DNA of 64,000 nucleotides from Tilletia caries (GCA_032718865.1 JALUTQ010000037.1:930001-994000); one strand, 5' to 3'. Counted from the first letter of the stretch, positions 11,315 through 23,277 are shown. Notes: generated by a model from the letters alone, not told the origin. Program-made: numbers and translations.

Positions 11315-12767
11315 ATGTCCTCCCGAAACCCTAACCAGCTCGGGCGCATGCTCGAGCAATTCCGCCGCGGAGCACAGCAAGCCCAACAAGAAGCCCTCCG
11401 CCGCGCTAATGCTGCAACAGGCGGCGGAGCAGGAGGTGGAAGCGGCGGAGGCGGGCCCAACGTCGGTGGCATCATCGGTGGAGGAGCCGGTCTGGTCCTG
11501 CTCGTCGGTGGTGGCCTCGCCCTGAACTCGTCCCTGTTCACCGTCGATGGTGGTCACCGTGCGATCAAGTACAGCCGTATGGGCGGTGTCCGGGGAGATG
11601 TGTACTCGGAAGGTACGCACTTTCTGATACCTTGGTTCGAGAAGGCTATTGATTACGACGTGCGTGCGAAGCCGAGGAGCATCGCTTCGCTGACGGGTAC
11701 CAAGGGTGAGTGCGAATTAGGGAACGAGATCTCTCGGGGGACATCAACGAGGTTTACTTGGTGTTCTTCCTGTGGGCTTTGACTGTGATGCTGAACTTGC
11801 CCTTTCGTTTTTCATCTGATGCGCAGACTTGCAAATGGTCAACATTACCTGCCGTGTGCTGTCGCGTCCTGCCATCGACAAGCTGCCGACCATCTACCGC
11901 GAGATCGGCACCGACTACGATGAGCGCGTCTTGCCCAGTGTTGTCAACGGTCAGTACCGCTTCTCAGAGGATGCGCCCCTCCTCCCACTTGAAAAGGACA
12001 TTCATGCTGACACAACCTCGTCCCTCGACTGGTGCTCCTCGCAGAGGTACTGAAGGCCGTCGTTGCCCAGTTCAACGCGTCTCAGCTGATCACACAACGA
12101 GAGCACGTCTCTCGACTTGTGCGCGAGAACCTGACGATCCGCGCAAAGCGTTTCAACCTGCTCCTCGATGACGTCTCCATCACACATATGACTTTCAGTC
12201 CAGAGGTGAGGCTCATGCGCTCCTCCTTTTCTTCAAATACGCCACTGGTTTGCTCATTCATCTCCATCTACTCTTCATCGTTTTTCAGTTCACACATGCC
12301 GTCGAAGCTAAGCAGATCGCGCAGCAGACGGCTCTGCGTGCTGCTTTCCTCGTCGACCAGGCGATCCAGGAGAAGCAGAGTATCATTGTGCGCGCACAGG
12401 GTGAGGCACGCAGTGCTGAGGTAAGTACAAAGTGATGTGTTCCCCGCCCGCGTTTTTCGCGCTCAGGTCCGCTCACTCTTGTCCCGTTCTGGCCACCCTG
12501 CTCCTGTAGCTCATCGGAGAAGCTGTCAAGAAGAACAAGGGTTTCCTCAAGCTCCGAAAGCTGGAAGCGGCGCGGGACATCGCTCACGTCCTGGCCAACA
12601 GCGGGAATCGGATCATGCTCGATGCACAGAGTCTGTTGCTCAATGTGTGAGTTCATCCCAGTTTTCGGAGACCTCTGTCGCAGACATCAATCGAGCTGAC
12701 TATTGGTGTTTCTTCTGAAATCAGTGCGGACGAGGACCCTACGGCACCTCAGAACCAGCAGCGGTGA
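11315..12767 (+). CDS. PHB2: Prohibitin-2
   Basis: Six exons, 11315-11705, 11827-11949, 12045-12205, 12289-12420, 12510-12646 and 12725-12767, give 328 residues. Prohibitin-2 forms ring complexes with PHB1 in the mitochondrial inner membrane and stabilises newly made proteins and the m-AAA protease. A Gly-rich hydrophobic anchor (about residues 50-70) is followed by the SPFH/PHB domain: [54 protein letters not shown], then the coiled-coil [20 protein letters not shown] and [16 protein letters not shown]. The end is [13 protein letters not shown]. Length is normal for the family. The Gly-rich stretch ([12 protein letters not shown]) before the anchor is longer than usual. Confidence 0.96.
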
Positions 12768-13742
12768 GGCGTGGCAAAAGACGGATCTCCGAAAACTTCA
12801 AGACAAACCCAGCCCCACGGGCGTGCGCTTGGCCTTTCAGGTCGCGGGACTGGTGCACCACCGCCTCCTCCGCACGCAGTCAGAAGGTCTCGAACTGTGC
12901 ACGTCCGCGCCCGAATTCCCTTTCCCTCCCTTGGCCCCCGAAATGCAAACCACCTCTTCTGCTTCCCCTTTCTTCAGACTCGCACCGTACATATTTCCGG
13001 AGAGGCAGGCTGGAGAGCGAGAGAGTACATAGAGACGCTGACTATGTGACTCCACGTGAACCAAGATGACGAAGTCGGAAGTCGCGATGACGAAAAAAAG
13101 GCTCCGAGCATTTCTGAGGCGAGAGCAACAGCGAACAAGGTCGTCCGACCGCGAATCATGAAGGAATGGCGCCTTTCCTGGTCTTCCACTCCCGAGATCG
13201 ACGCAGCAGCGCTCCCGAATCCTTCCCGCTCTTCGGCCGGACCGCCTGATCTTCGAAAAAGTGCGCGCGCGCGTTACAGGACTGCAAAAAAGGAACGTCT
13301 TTATCGCCTGCCCTTGTCCCTGACGACCACCTGCGCGCCTTTCGCTCCCCGTCACTCGTTTGCAAGGAATTGCCGCAGCAACACTCAGGGCTCAGGTCTC
13401 GGTCTTCGCGTCCGAAGCGGTCTGAAGGCGGCAGACGGTCGCGCGTCGTAAAAAAGTGCGCTGGGGTAATTTCCCCCGCGCTCCTCAGAACCCTGGTCCG
13501 CCTCTATCCACGTCGAGGAACCTTGTCGTTCTCTAATCTCGCGCGGTCTTACGGTGGGAAGACAAAGGGAGCAGTAACACGGACTCAGCGCTTCTGACGC
13601 GGTACAACGTATCCCTCCTCTATACCACTCGAGCTGGATCTTGAGCTTGCCTGTCGTCACCTTCAAGTTTTTCCTCGTCAAGCTTCTCCAAAGCAACGTA
13701 AAATCGGAGTGCCTGGTCTTCAAGCCGTGGTACCAGAACAAA
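12768..13742. other. 975 bp gap, PHB2 3' end to DUG3 promoter
   Basis: Several open frames on both strands (the longest 172 codons on the - strand at 12837-13355) have no domain, no splice logic and Arg/Ser-biased composition typical of GC-rich noncoding DNA. I see no repeat or RNA gene. Confidence 0.4.
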
Positions 13743-15749
13743 ATGTGTCGCTTACTTGGTGAGTTGCTGTGACTCTGCCTCGGGCTCAGCGCGATAGAGC
13801 AAGGCTGCCTGACTGCTGTTCATCACTCTTTTTGGACGACATCTTTTTTCTGCGCTACCCGCGAAACGCGTCTCCCTCTCTCTCCGCCCTTCGCAGTCTT
13901 CAAGAGCGCGGACGCGTACCAGCTCTCGCACATCATCACCAAACCAGCTCACTCCATCATCAACCAGGCGTTTGACGCGCGTTTACGACTTGACGCGACG
14001 CGCGCCGTGAATGTGAGTGGCCACCTTCCCTTTGTTCTTGCGAGGCCTCTCTCTCTCTTTGTTCTTGCTGGCGGCCAGTCCGAAACTGATATATCTTGCC
14101 TCTGTCCACTCCCGCGCGTGCGTGTTCCTGATAGGGCGATGGCTTTGGGGTTGGCTGGTACGATGCTGAGCCTGATCCGGAGTTAGGCGCAGCGCCGTGT
14201 ATCTTTACGAGCGTGACACCTGTGAGCGAAGGCCCCCAATTCCACAAAGGAAAGCTGGCAGATGTAAGCATTATTGACACAAATATCATGCCTCCTCTTC
14301 CTCCGGTGGCCCAGGCATGGAACAATCAGAATCTGCAGCGGCTGGCAGAGAAGATCAAAAGCCCACTCGTATTGTGAGTCGCGCGTCTTGCCTACACGAT
14401 TGGGCCTTTCGTTTGTGAGGTTTTGCTGAAGCTTTACGCGACTCCTTACAGCGCTCATGTTCGAGCATCGACCAGTGGCGCGTTGAGCGAGACCAACTGC
14501 CACCCGTGGAGGTATGGGCGGCTAATGTGGTGAGTTCCTTCTCGAATTTACCCGTTCGTTGACTTTCGAATCTCACAAAGAAAGACGTGTCGCGCCTACC
14601 CCCTGTTCAGGATGCACAACGGCCAAATCTCCTCCTTCCACCTAATCAAGCGTCGCGTGCTCGCCTCCCTGCCAGACGAGCTATTCCTGCTACCCCAGGG
14701 CCACACTGATTCTGAGTACGCGTTTGCGGTGTTCCTCTCTCATTTGCGCGAGCCTTGTACGGGCTCGTTTACGTGGACGGAGTTGAGGGATGCGATGTTG
14801 GCTACCATTCGGGATTTCAATCGGTGGGCAAGGGAGGCTGGGGTGGAGCAGGTGAGTTTCTCTTCGGTGGTGCCTGCTCGTGCGAGCGACGCGTGGTGCG
14901 ATTGGACGAGACATTTGCTGATTTTTTGGTGCCTTTGCCCGCCTTTAGCCGAGTTTGATGAACTTCTGTGTTACGGACGGGGCCAGTGTGGTGTGCACGA
15001 GATATGTGTCCAGTCGGACGGAGGAGGCGGCCAGCTTGGTGAGTTTCCCACCTCTTCATTCAGATTCAGGGCATGTTTCCTGAACACGTACGTTGTCGTA
15101 TGTAGTACTTTTCCTCGGGAGAGTCGTTCTATGAGCATCGACCGGGCGCGTACCGGATGGTCAAAGCGAACAAGCGGGAGAAGGTCATTGTGGTGGCTAG
15201 TGAGCCTTTGACGTTTGAGAAAGGTACGTTCTCCCGATATATTTCGTTGCATCAGTTGCGTTTCGGCTTATCTTTTAGTCTTCTACTTCAACAGCGGACT
15301 GGCTCGAGATTCGGACGAACACGCTTCTCTGCATAACGCCCAAGCTGAACGTCCTACAAGAGCGAATCATGGACGAGTACGCGATACCGTACGATCTGTA
15401 CAGCTCGAGAAGTCCCGGCTTTGCGCTCTCGGCGGGCTTCCCCTCGAATGCGAGCGTCGATTGGGAGCTGAGTAGCAAGGGACTGGTACAGGCGAATCCT
15501 GTTCCTGTTGGTGCAGCCGCTGCTGCTGCTGGAGGTGGAGGAGGAGGGAGCAATGGGGCGAGTCCTGTGACGCCTGTTCCTCCTGGTCTAGCAGGGGCGG
15601 CGGCGACGGCGACGGGTACGAAGCACGCGGGCATGAAGGAGGACGGTAGGCGCAGCGAGTCCCTAGAGCGACCTCGAGTGCATCGGGCTGGGCTGGTGCC
15701 GCCTGCTGGTCCCACGGTCGAGGCAGCAAGAGGATTGAAGTGGGCTTAA
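13743..15749 (+). CDS. DUG3: DUG3-type class II glutamine amidotransferase (glutathione degradation)
   Basis: Nine exons, 13743-13758, 13897-14012, 14135-14221, 14315-14373, 14452-14529, 14611-14851, 14949-15038, 15106-15223 and 15295-15749, give 419 residues. DUG3 supplies the N-terminal-nucleophile amidotransferase half of the DUG2-DUG3 complex that removes glutamate from glutathione in the cytosol. After Met removal Cys2 is the nucleophile (MCRLLVFKS). Family blocks are intact: TKPAHSIINQAFDARLRLD, NGDGFGVGWYD, PAWNNQNLQRLAEKIKSPLV, FAHVRASTSGALSETNCHPW, WMHNGQISSF, QGHTDSEYAFAVFL. Exon 1 is only 16 bases and carries the catalytic Cys alone. The last ~110 residues are a disordered Ala/Gly/Pro-rich tail. 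Confidence 0.95.
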
Positions 15750-16544
15750 TATCTTCCGACTTCGACTTCACCCACCGCCCCCACGGCCCACCCCATACCC
15801 GAACCCATCAAGGCCATATTTTATTCCGGCAAGCAACTACATAATTCTGCACAGTCACCTCTGCGACCCACCTTCCATCCACGCACCCTGCTCCTTCTTC
15901 ATCAACATACATCTTTGTACCACACCTTGACTTTGTTTCTGATTGTCGTCCACGATGTCAAAGGCGCTTTGATCGCAATTCGCACGTTCGTCGTCAAGCA
16001 CCACTCACTGCCGCTCCCTGTTGCACGGTCGAGCCTAGGACCAACAGATGGTCGGTCGTGCTCGCAACCGCATGGAAATTGGATCGCACTTCGACCGCCG
16101 GCGTCGCAGCTTCCAGAGCATCACTACTATAACATGTACCCGCCTCACGCACCACGCCTCCCCGCCTCCCAAAGTAGCCACACCTTGCTTCGTCGGAAGG
16201 AGACGGGATCGGCCGCGCAGGACATTCACGACCGTAATCGCCGTATCAGCAAGACAGATATCAACTGCCAATTGTCAATGAAGACGATGGTAGGCTGGCA
16301 GCTGCGACTCAATCAGCGCAATCGGTGCACGATCAGCTTGCAGACATGCAGACAGCAGCAACGAGAGCAAGGATACGCACGCGAATTGCGAGATTCGAGA
16401 AGATCGAGTTGGAAGATTACGTCGGAGAGGGGCGGAGAGGAGACAAAGGTCGGGACCCGGCGCAGCATGAGTCTCAGCCACACTCACTGTCGTCTGTCGG
16501 TGTTCCCGACTTTGCTGCGAGGTGCGAGGTATGTAGTGCGACAC
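15750..16544. other. Gap between DUG3 and the mobile-element island
   Basis: About 800 bases. A long open frame (15915-16574, +) runs into the 120 bp inverted repeat and has no recognisable domain. The first ~200 bases are C-rich and should contain the DUG3 3' UTR. A fragment of an unknown gene truncated by transposition is possible but not shown. Confidence 0.35.
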
Positions 16545-16664
16545 ACCTGTGGCACCTGTTTATGGGTCTCGTAGATGCCTTGTAATTCAATCTGGGGCAC
16601 CCACAAGGCACAATCCGGGCCAGATGAGCTAAAACGGAAATTATGTAAGAGTCTGCTCACCATC
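16545..16664 (+). repeat. 120 bp repeat, left copy of an inverted pair
   Basis: Starts ACCTGTGGCACCTGT and ends CTGCTCACCATC. It is the reverse complement of 24589-24708 with scattered substitutions. The core GCCTTGTAATTCAATCTGGG is identical in both. The LTR element inserted 12 bases beyond its inner end. Confidence 0.85.
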
Positions 16665-16671
16665 GGCGTCA

Positions 16672-16676
16672 GATCG
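16672..16676. repeat. Target-site duplication GATCG (left) of LTR element
   Basis: GATCG directly abuts the left LTR and is repeated at 21569-21573 after the right LTR. Five bases is the usual duplication length for Ty1/copia and Ty3 elements. Confidence 0.85.
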
Positions 16677-16933
16677 TGTTGAAAGGCAGGGTCTCATGGA
16701 CGGGTCTTTTCCTCAGTGGTCTCAGGGTATCGAGCACCTTTTCTCTTCCTTCCCAAGCTCAGCTTCTTCCTGATAACATTAAGCAATCCTGCCTGTACTT
16801 CAGCCCCTTCTGAGTACAATCTACACTTCTTCTTTGGCGTTGGAACTTCCTCTTGTCTCCCACAGTCTGCGAGGTTCGTTGTGAAGACTCTGCAAGACTT
16901 CTCTTCGGGCCCGGTGGCCCTCGGTTCACAACT
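16677..16933 (+). repeat. Left LTR (257 bp)
   Basis: Begins TGTTGAAAGGCAGGG and ends TTCACAACT. Ends are only partly inverted (TGTTG...CAACT). It differs from the right LTR at one site (GGAACTTCCTC here, GGAACCTCCTC there). Confidence 0.92.
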
Positions 16934-16943
16934 GGTTATGAGC
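16934..16943 (+). promoter_or_regulatory. Probable primer binding site (half-tRNA initiator Met type)
   Basis: GGTTATGAGC follows the left LTR immediately. It is complementary to GCUCAUAACC, the anticodon region of fungal initiator tRNA-Met, as in copia-like elements that prime from a cleaved tRNA. Confidence 0.65.
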
Positions 16944-19900
16944 TCAAGTACTCTGGCCACGGAGCAAGTACGGAGCCGGTCGAGACAAGACCTTCCTCAA
17001 GATGTCCCCTTCTCCCTCCCGCATCCCCTTCCTGCGCTAGTCCTACATTGGTACGGCTGGCGGACGATCTGCCACCAAGAGGCATCGTTGCAGCAGCGGC
17101 AGCCAGCAGGGCAGGCATTCCGGATCGCGGACAGCTCCCCATAGAGCCCGAAGCTCTTCGGTACGTCTGGAGTCTGACGCGCGGCAGAGGAGGTGGAACG
17201 AGCCCAAGTGTGGACGTCGGAAGCTCAGCGGTGAGCCCGACGCGGATTGCCGTCGGCGGCTCGGCGAAGCTCGGCGGTGCGACGAGGAGGCGCACAGGCG
17301 CATTGTGCCCTCCACGAGTGCTGGGCGGATCAAGGTTGGCGGACGTCGGTGTTTGGCGCCTGTCGACGGACTCGGTCAGCGACTCAAGATCGGAGAGATG
17401 CAGCTAGGGGCACATCTGCCTAGTCTGCGGATTCGGTCAAGGTTCACTCGAGAGCGAAGCGCCTCCTTCCTCACGGACAAGTTTCACTCGGTTTTCCGGC
17501 TCTCAAGTTACGACGCGAGGGGAGTTTCTCTCGCGGAAGTACAGCGCTTCGATGCCCGCGCGACTCTCGGATTCACCACTCGGGAGGTCGCCGGCAGACT
17601 CAGGCGAGGCGTGCGCAGTGAGGTAACGCGCTGCGCGCACGCGTATTGCCGTATGGGCGGGTGACAATACGTAGGAAGTCGGGCGGGCCAAGACGTGAAA
17701 GAATACGACTTGGTAGGCGACCGGATGCGAGGCGCAAACATCCACTCGAAAGAGGACGACAGTCGGAGGCTCGGCTCAGTCAACACGCAACGCACGACGA
17801 TCGCAACGGCGTGCTAGATCGGTTTCACGGTGGGTAGCGCCCATGTGATTCTGATGGGTTCATCCGCTTTGGCAGGTTCGCCATCTGCGTCGGGATGAAC
17901 GGCGAGGCAGGGTCTCGCCAGATCGGAACGGCAAGCAGCAAGACGCGCTGAGATGAAAGGCGCATGGCGCTGGCTTCCAAGTACGGTCAAGGGATCTGTG
18001 TGATGGCACGCAGATCGTCTCCTCAAGACAGGCATCGGAGGAAGCGGGTTGTCGACCACGACGATCGGCCTCACGGGTGCAAGAGTTGGGCAGCAAGTGG
18101 CCAGACGTGGCAGGCAACGCTCGGCGACCGCTACCAGTCAGGGACGGAGCGGGGTAGCAGAGAGTCCAGTGGACTTGGACACTCTCACCGTCGCCAAGAT
18201 CGCACTCACGCATGGGCGCAGAGAGCGGAATGGGACGGAGGATCAGCGGTACGCGATTGCAACGAGCAGCATCGCGAGGAGATGCGTAGCTGCACGGGCA
18301 GCGCGCATGAGATCTCCAGTAGCTTAGTTGGCACTCGGGGAAGAAAATGGGTTTGTCTTCCACTGCAGATCATCTGGTGAGCCTCGCGGCGAAGCCACGA
18401 TGAGGAAGCACAGACGCCACTAGATTGGCGAGGTTGGGAACCACCACAATGGTACCACCTCATATGTCATTTCTCCGAGGACCAACGAGCTGCGCCGGGA
18501 TGGCGAACAGTGTGCGAGCGGCGTCACTGGTTCTCTAGTCATACCGTGTCTGGTTAATGACCAGACCGCGTCCCCACACCCCGTCTATGAGCTTCTGCTC
18601 TTACCGCTTGACGGGATGGGGACACAATCCTCTGGTGCGTATCTCCTGCGCGCCATGTCAAAGAGGAACTCTGCTGACCACTTGTTTGTTTTGTTTGTGT
18701 ATGCGCGGAGCATCACGAGCCCTCTCCACCACCTCGGCCCAAGACCCTTGCTAGGCACACCCTCACTGAGGTGGCACACGCCTGTGACGCATACGGTCTG
18801 GCTGGAGGCGGGGGAGATGGAGCGGGCGGCATTGGTGGTCGGTGGAGCGGTGGAGGATGCAGAGGTTGGAGGACAGTGTGGGACTGCGAGGAGATTGGGG
18901 CTTGAAGACGCGTCGAATTCTGTTTCGTGCGGGCTGCGGCGTCTTCCGCCGGACAGTACGGCCCCACGACGAGGCAGCTGCAAAGCTGACACCTCGGCCA
19001 GGAACGGCATCAATCCCTCCTCAAGAACATCTCTCTCGTCTTCTCCCCTCTCTCGATACGCGCGCGAGGCGACAAGAACTTCGGATCGAGCGGACAGCAA
19101 CACAGGCACGAACAGCAGCACCACGCTGGGCTGCCTACGTCCCGGTTTGCGACTTGCGTGGTCCGGTCGACAACCATCTGAAGGTCGGGACGCGTCGGTA
19201 TGCGCTGCGCGAGCGGCAGTCGACAGCAGCAGTCCAAACTCCAAGGCGCATACATCGGGAGAAACCTCAAGCATCCGGGACAATCTTCGGCACCGGGCAA
19301 GGCCGGAGACAGCATGCGGACACTGGCGAGCTTAGGCGCATGCTCTAGCTCAATAGCCGGCGCCGCGCCCCATCCCTCCCACACATCAAACACAGACGAT
19401 GATCAGCTGCGACAGCCGCAAAGACACGCGGGAGGCGGAGCTACCAGTGTTCTGCTGGTCAGCGCGTGCTTTGCGACGACGGACATTGATGAGAATCGTG
19501 CTCATCATAAGTGGATCGGCATAGGTGTATGTTCTGGTTGGTGGTGCAGTGCGCGCGGTTGTCAGCGACGGTCGCTGGCGCGGACGCTGCATCTGGCGAG
19601 ACAGCATGCGGGGTCATCGGTCGTCGACGAGTATACGGCCGTATAGGTCAACACCACGTCAGAACGCCACGTCAGCCAACGATCAGAACCACCACCAGTC
19701 ACCACCACACGCCGGACGCTACGGTCACTTCTTCCCGAACGGCGAACGGCGACGAGGCGTCACCGTCGTCCAGATTCTCATCTTTCCCCATCCCTCTCTC
19801 ACACAGCACAAGCACCACGGGACAAGTGACAAGGCACAAGCTACGGCATCGGTGTACTCGCCCCCGAGATCCATCATCGGTGGGAGCGAGGGCCGAGGCA

Positions 19901-21301
19901 CGGAGTGCAGCCCAGCGAGATACCTGTTGGTTCTCTTGCTGTTGGTGCGCTGGTCGTAGGGAGCTAGCGGTTTCGGAACCGCTGGCTGTGTTGTGCGGTT
20001 CGAGGAGCTGGGCGAGGAGGAGATGGGATCACTGGAGCTGGACTTGGAAGTCAGTCAGTGAACGGGTCAGCAGCAAAGGAGGATCATCTGGTGAGAATGG
20101 GAGCGGTTGGGAGCCTGCTGCGTGCGATTGGGAATCGCGCGCTGGTCAGGCACGGACGGAGCAGCGATGCATGCACCGGCGATCGAAACGCAATGCTAGT
20201 TGGCAATTGGTGTCATTCGGGCAAGGCGCGTCAGAGCGGTGGGAGCACGAGCTCCAAGGGTGCAATGTTTGTTGCGGAGTGGTTCGGGTCGTCGGGCCGT
20301 CTCGGTTCGATAGGTCAGCGACAGCGTCGGCAGACACGACACGCGTTCTGCGGACAACCTCACTCTCGACCACCACATCAGCATCAATCAAAGCACCAGC
20401 AGTTCGATCGGCTTCGGGATCGGACAGCACCTTGGTCCAGCAGCGAGTTGGGTCGGACCCACTCGTGCGCACGCGGGGACGGGTGATTACGGTGGAAGGG
20501 CCAGTGGTGCATCGCCAGTTCGGACGATCGATGATCTATCGGGCGCTGCAATGCGCAAGGCTCGGTCAAGGCTACAAATACGCACCGATACTCCTCAGCA
20601 ATTTCCCATCGCAAGCCCACAAACATCGCCGTTGCTCGGACTCTGCCCTCACGCAATCAAGTCCCGACAGCCGGCACTGGTCAGTCGTCGGCGACACACG
20701 ATGCACATGCAGTGAGGACAGAGCGGAACCGGGGATTGGGTGCGTATGGGGGTTTGGAATATGCTAGGGACAGGGTGTGTGGAGTTGGCGGTGTTGGTTA
20801 GGCACTGTGCCTGTGCCCTGTGGCAGAGGCGGAATGTCATTTTGGTCAGTGATTGGATATTGGAATTTGGGCAACAAAGAACGACAGACTGGTGTGGTGC
20901 AGTGGGACTGTGCTAGGGATCGGTGGGAGCATCGGCAGCATCGGCGGAGACCGCGGTCTCGCAGCGAACGATCGACTTCCACGCGTCATTGGTCATGGAC
21001 GAGCATCAAGGTTCATTACTCGAGCACCAGCATACATCAGGACACCTCCACCATCTCCGGGTTCACCAACATCATCACTCACGACACCATCACCATCCCC
21101 CCCCACCACACACCACTCGAACACCAACCTCGACATGCCCAAGTCCGAGTTCCTTCATCGACACTCGGCAGCATGTGCCAGTCCGGCGCATCCCGGCACG
21201 GCAACAGTTCAACATACGGAATCCAGCGGCCTATTGGTTGGGAGAAGTGGTCCTTTGGCAATTTCTGGTTGGATGCAGTTGGGAACGAGAACAGGATCCT
21301 C

Positions 21302-21311
21302 GAGGTGGGAG
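21302..21311 (+). promoter_or_regulatory. Probable polypurine tract
   Basis: GAGGTGGGAG, nine purines of ten bases, abuts the right LTR where plus-strand priming is expected. Confidence 0.6.
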
Positions 21312-21568
21312 TGTTGAAAGGCAGGGTCTCATGGACGGGTCTTTTCCTCAGTGGTCTCAGGGTATCGAGCACCTTTTCTCTTCCTTCCCAAGCTCAGCTT
21401 CTTCCTGATAACATTAAGCAATCCTGCCTGTACTTCAGCCCCTTCTGAGTACAATCTACACTTCTTCTTTGGCGTTGGAACCTCCTCTTGTCTCCCACAG
21501 TCTGCGAGGTTCGTTGTGAAGACTCTGCAAGACTTCTCTTCGGGCCCGGTGGCCCTCGGTTCACAACT
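21312..21568 (+). repeat. Right LTR (257 bp)
   Basis: 256 of 257 bases match the left LTR by direct reading. It is followed by the GATCG duplication. Confidence 0.92.
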
Positions 21569-21573
21569 GATCG
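21569..21573. repeat. Target-site duplication GATCG (right) of LTR element
   Basis: Matches 16672-16676. Joining the flanks restores ...CGTCAGATCGCCGACTG..., a continuous pre-insertion sequence. Confidence 0.85.
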
Positions 21574-22526
21574 CCGACTGCCCAAGTCGCACCGACAATG
21601 ATCAAAACAACACTCTGAAAGGGGTGCCATTCCCCTTCATCTTCCATCCCTTTCCCCAATGGCGACCTCAAGAACTACAGCTTTTTGCAGCCGGAGTGTA
21701 GCTGAATTATTCAGGTAGTGACTGAGGTAGCTATTCCTTATTTTCAGCGTGCTTAGAGCTGATTCCGACTGGTAGCTGACGCCTGAAGATGACCAATGCT
21801 GATTTTGCCTCCATCCTGTGGTACTTCTAACCTGCTGTGTACCATTGCTCGACACCTTTTTCAATGCTGACCGACTCTTACTTGTAGTACTAACATATGA
21901 AAAGACATTGGTCTAACTTTCCAGTGATTTCAAGCATTTTTTGCCTCTCTGTGCCCTGGCGACTGTTAAGAAACATCATTTTGCTCACATTCTCAATCCT
22001 ATCCATACCGATTACTCACACATCCTTCCTTTTCAAGACTTCTTACTTCTCTCATATGTCAACAGTATAGACCTCTTTGAAATACAGCTCTTTTCTCTCT
22101 CTTCCTGATTTCGTAGACCCCTCTGCTGCCCTCTGAGCTCTGACAGCCCGACTCGGGTCTCAATACCTGTCTGCTTTTCGGGACGCATATCGAGAATAAG
22201 GTACGTACAGCTCTTAAACCTCTATGGGAGTATCTAAGTATACTGATGCACCGATCCCCCGTTTTTGGCTGTCTTACAGATACTTCCTGAGTGATTATGA
22301 AGGTAGATGTCCTCTGATTCTCGAGTTTTTCAGTAAGCACACACTTTCTCTCATTGTTATGGTACCTGACCTCAACATAGTTTTCTGGAAGTATTTCCTG
22401 ACTCTACAGCTCTACACGATTCTTTCAAGGTCTTGATTGCGCTCCTGGGACCATTTTGCGCGTCTCGAGATATGCCATTTCTGTTTGTACCTTATCATAG
22501 TCAATACATGTCGTTTTTCCCTGCCA

Positions 22527-22534
22527 ATCCTCAT
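22527..22534. repeat. Target-site duplication ATCCTCAT (left) of hAT-like MITE
   Basis: Eight bases directly before TAAGGAAAGGCG, repeated exactly at 23278-23285. Confidence 0.9.
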
Positions 22535-23277
22535 TAAGGAAAGGCGCGGAAGAACTCCGCGCCTCCGCGCCTCCGCCCGCCTACCTCCGCGAAAACTCCG
22601 CGCTCATTTTTGGGCGGATCATTCCGTCCGCCCAAGACAGTGGTGCCAGCAAGGCCGGTATCATTCCGTCCGCCGTAGCAGGGTGGTCCTCACCGAGGCC
22701 GCCTCCTCCGTCCGCGGTGGGTAGGCGGAGTTTTCCAAGGAGGGAACCTCCGTCCGCCTTCCTCCGGCGGAGTTCCGGCGGAGTTCCGCGCCTCCGCGAT
22801 CCTAACTTGCCGACCCAAGTCTTGGTCTCAGACTTTGGAGTTACATGCTCAACTCGGCGAAAAAAATCATTTGAAGAGGGGTCTCAAGTCTTGAGACTCC
22901 GGCGTGACCAGCAATCACGTGACATGAGACCCGAGACTCCGTCTTCTGAGACTCTTTCAATAGGAGAGACCCTGTGTAACCCCTGGGTTTTTCAGTCTCA
23001 GAGCGGAGTAAGCGCGGAGGCGCGGAGTTCCGCCGGAACTCCGCCGAAGTTGGGGCCGTCGACACCTCCGTCCGCGCTCAAGTCCAGGAACCTCCAACTC
23101 CTCCGCCCTCCGTCCGCGTTCAAGTCGTTGGCGGTACTTCTCCGTCCGCCCCTCCGCTGTCAGCCACCGCGGTACGGAGGACGTCCTCCGGCGGAGGAAA
23201 ATCGGCGGAGTTTTGCGGTACGGAGGCGCGGAGGACGCGGAACTCCGCCGAGAGCGCGGAGGTGACGCCTTTCCTTA
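22535..23277. mobile_element. hAT-type MITE, 743 bp
   Basis: Perfect 12 bp terminal inverted repeats, TAAGGAAAGGCG at 22535-22546 and CGCCTTTCCTTA at 23266-23277, are flanked by an exact 8 bp target duplication ATCCTCAT. Eight-base duplications with short YAAGG-like ends are typical of the hAT superfamily. The interior is far richer in GC than the surrounding DNA and built from many short CCTCCGCG / CGGCGGAGTTCC variants in both orientations. It could fold on itself and encodes no transposase, so it must be non-autonomous. Confidence 0.88.

Larger units (their letters stand above)
16677..21568 (+). mobile_element. LTR retrotransposon, 4.9 kb, recently inserted, no recognisable polyprotein
   Basis: Direct repeats of 257 bp (16677-16933 and 21312-21568) differ at a single base, are flanked by GATCG target duplications, and bracket 4,378 bp. 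The first internal bases, GGTTATGAGC, match the complement of the anticodon stem-loop of initiator tRNA-Met, the half-tRNA priming used by copia- and Ty5-type elements. A purine tract GAGGTGGGAG directly precedes the right LTR. These give a + orientation. The interior has no protease, integrase, reverse transcriptase or RNase H motif that I can find in any frame; the longest frame (19511-20767) is Arg/Ser-biased and unlike pol. It therefore looks like a large non-autonomous (LARD-like) element moved by another copy's proteins. Confidence 0.88.

Noticed and set aside
12837..13355. 172-codon - strand frame between PHB2 and DUG3
   Set aside because: Arg/Ser/Gly-biased composition, no domain, no splice logic; several overlapping frames of similar length exist here as expected in GC-rich DNA.
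18585..19335. Overlapping >230-codon frames on both strands in the LTR element
   Set aside because: Simultaneous long frames on both strands reflect GC bias; neither shows gag, protease or pol motifs.
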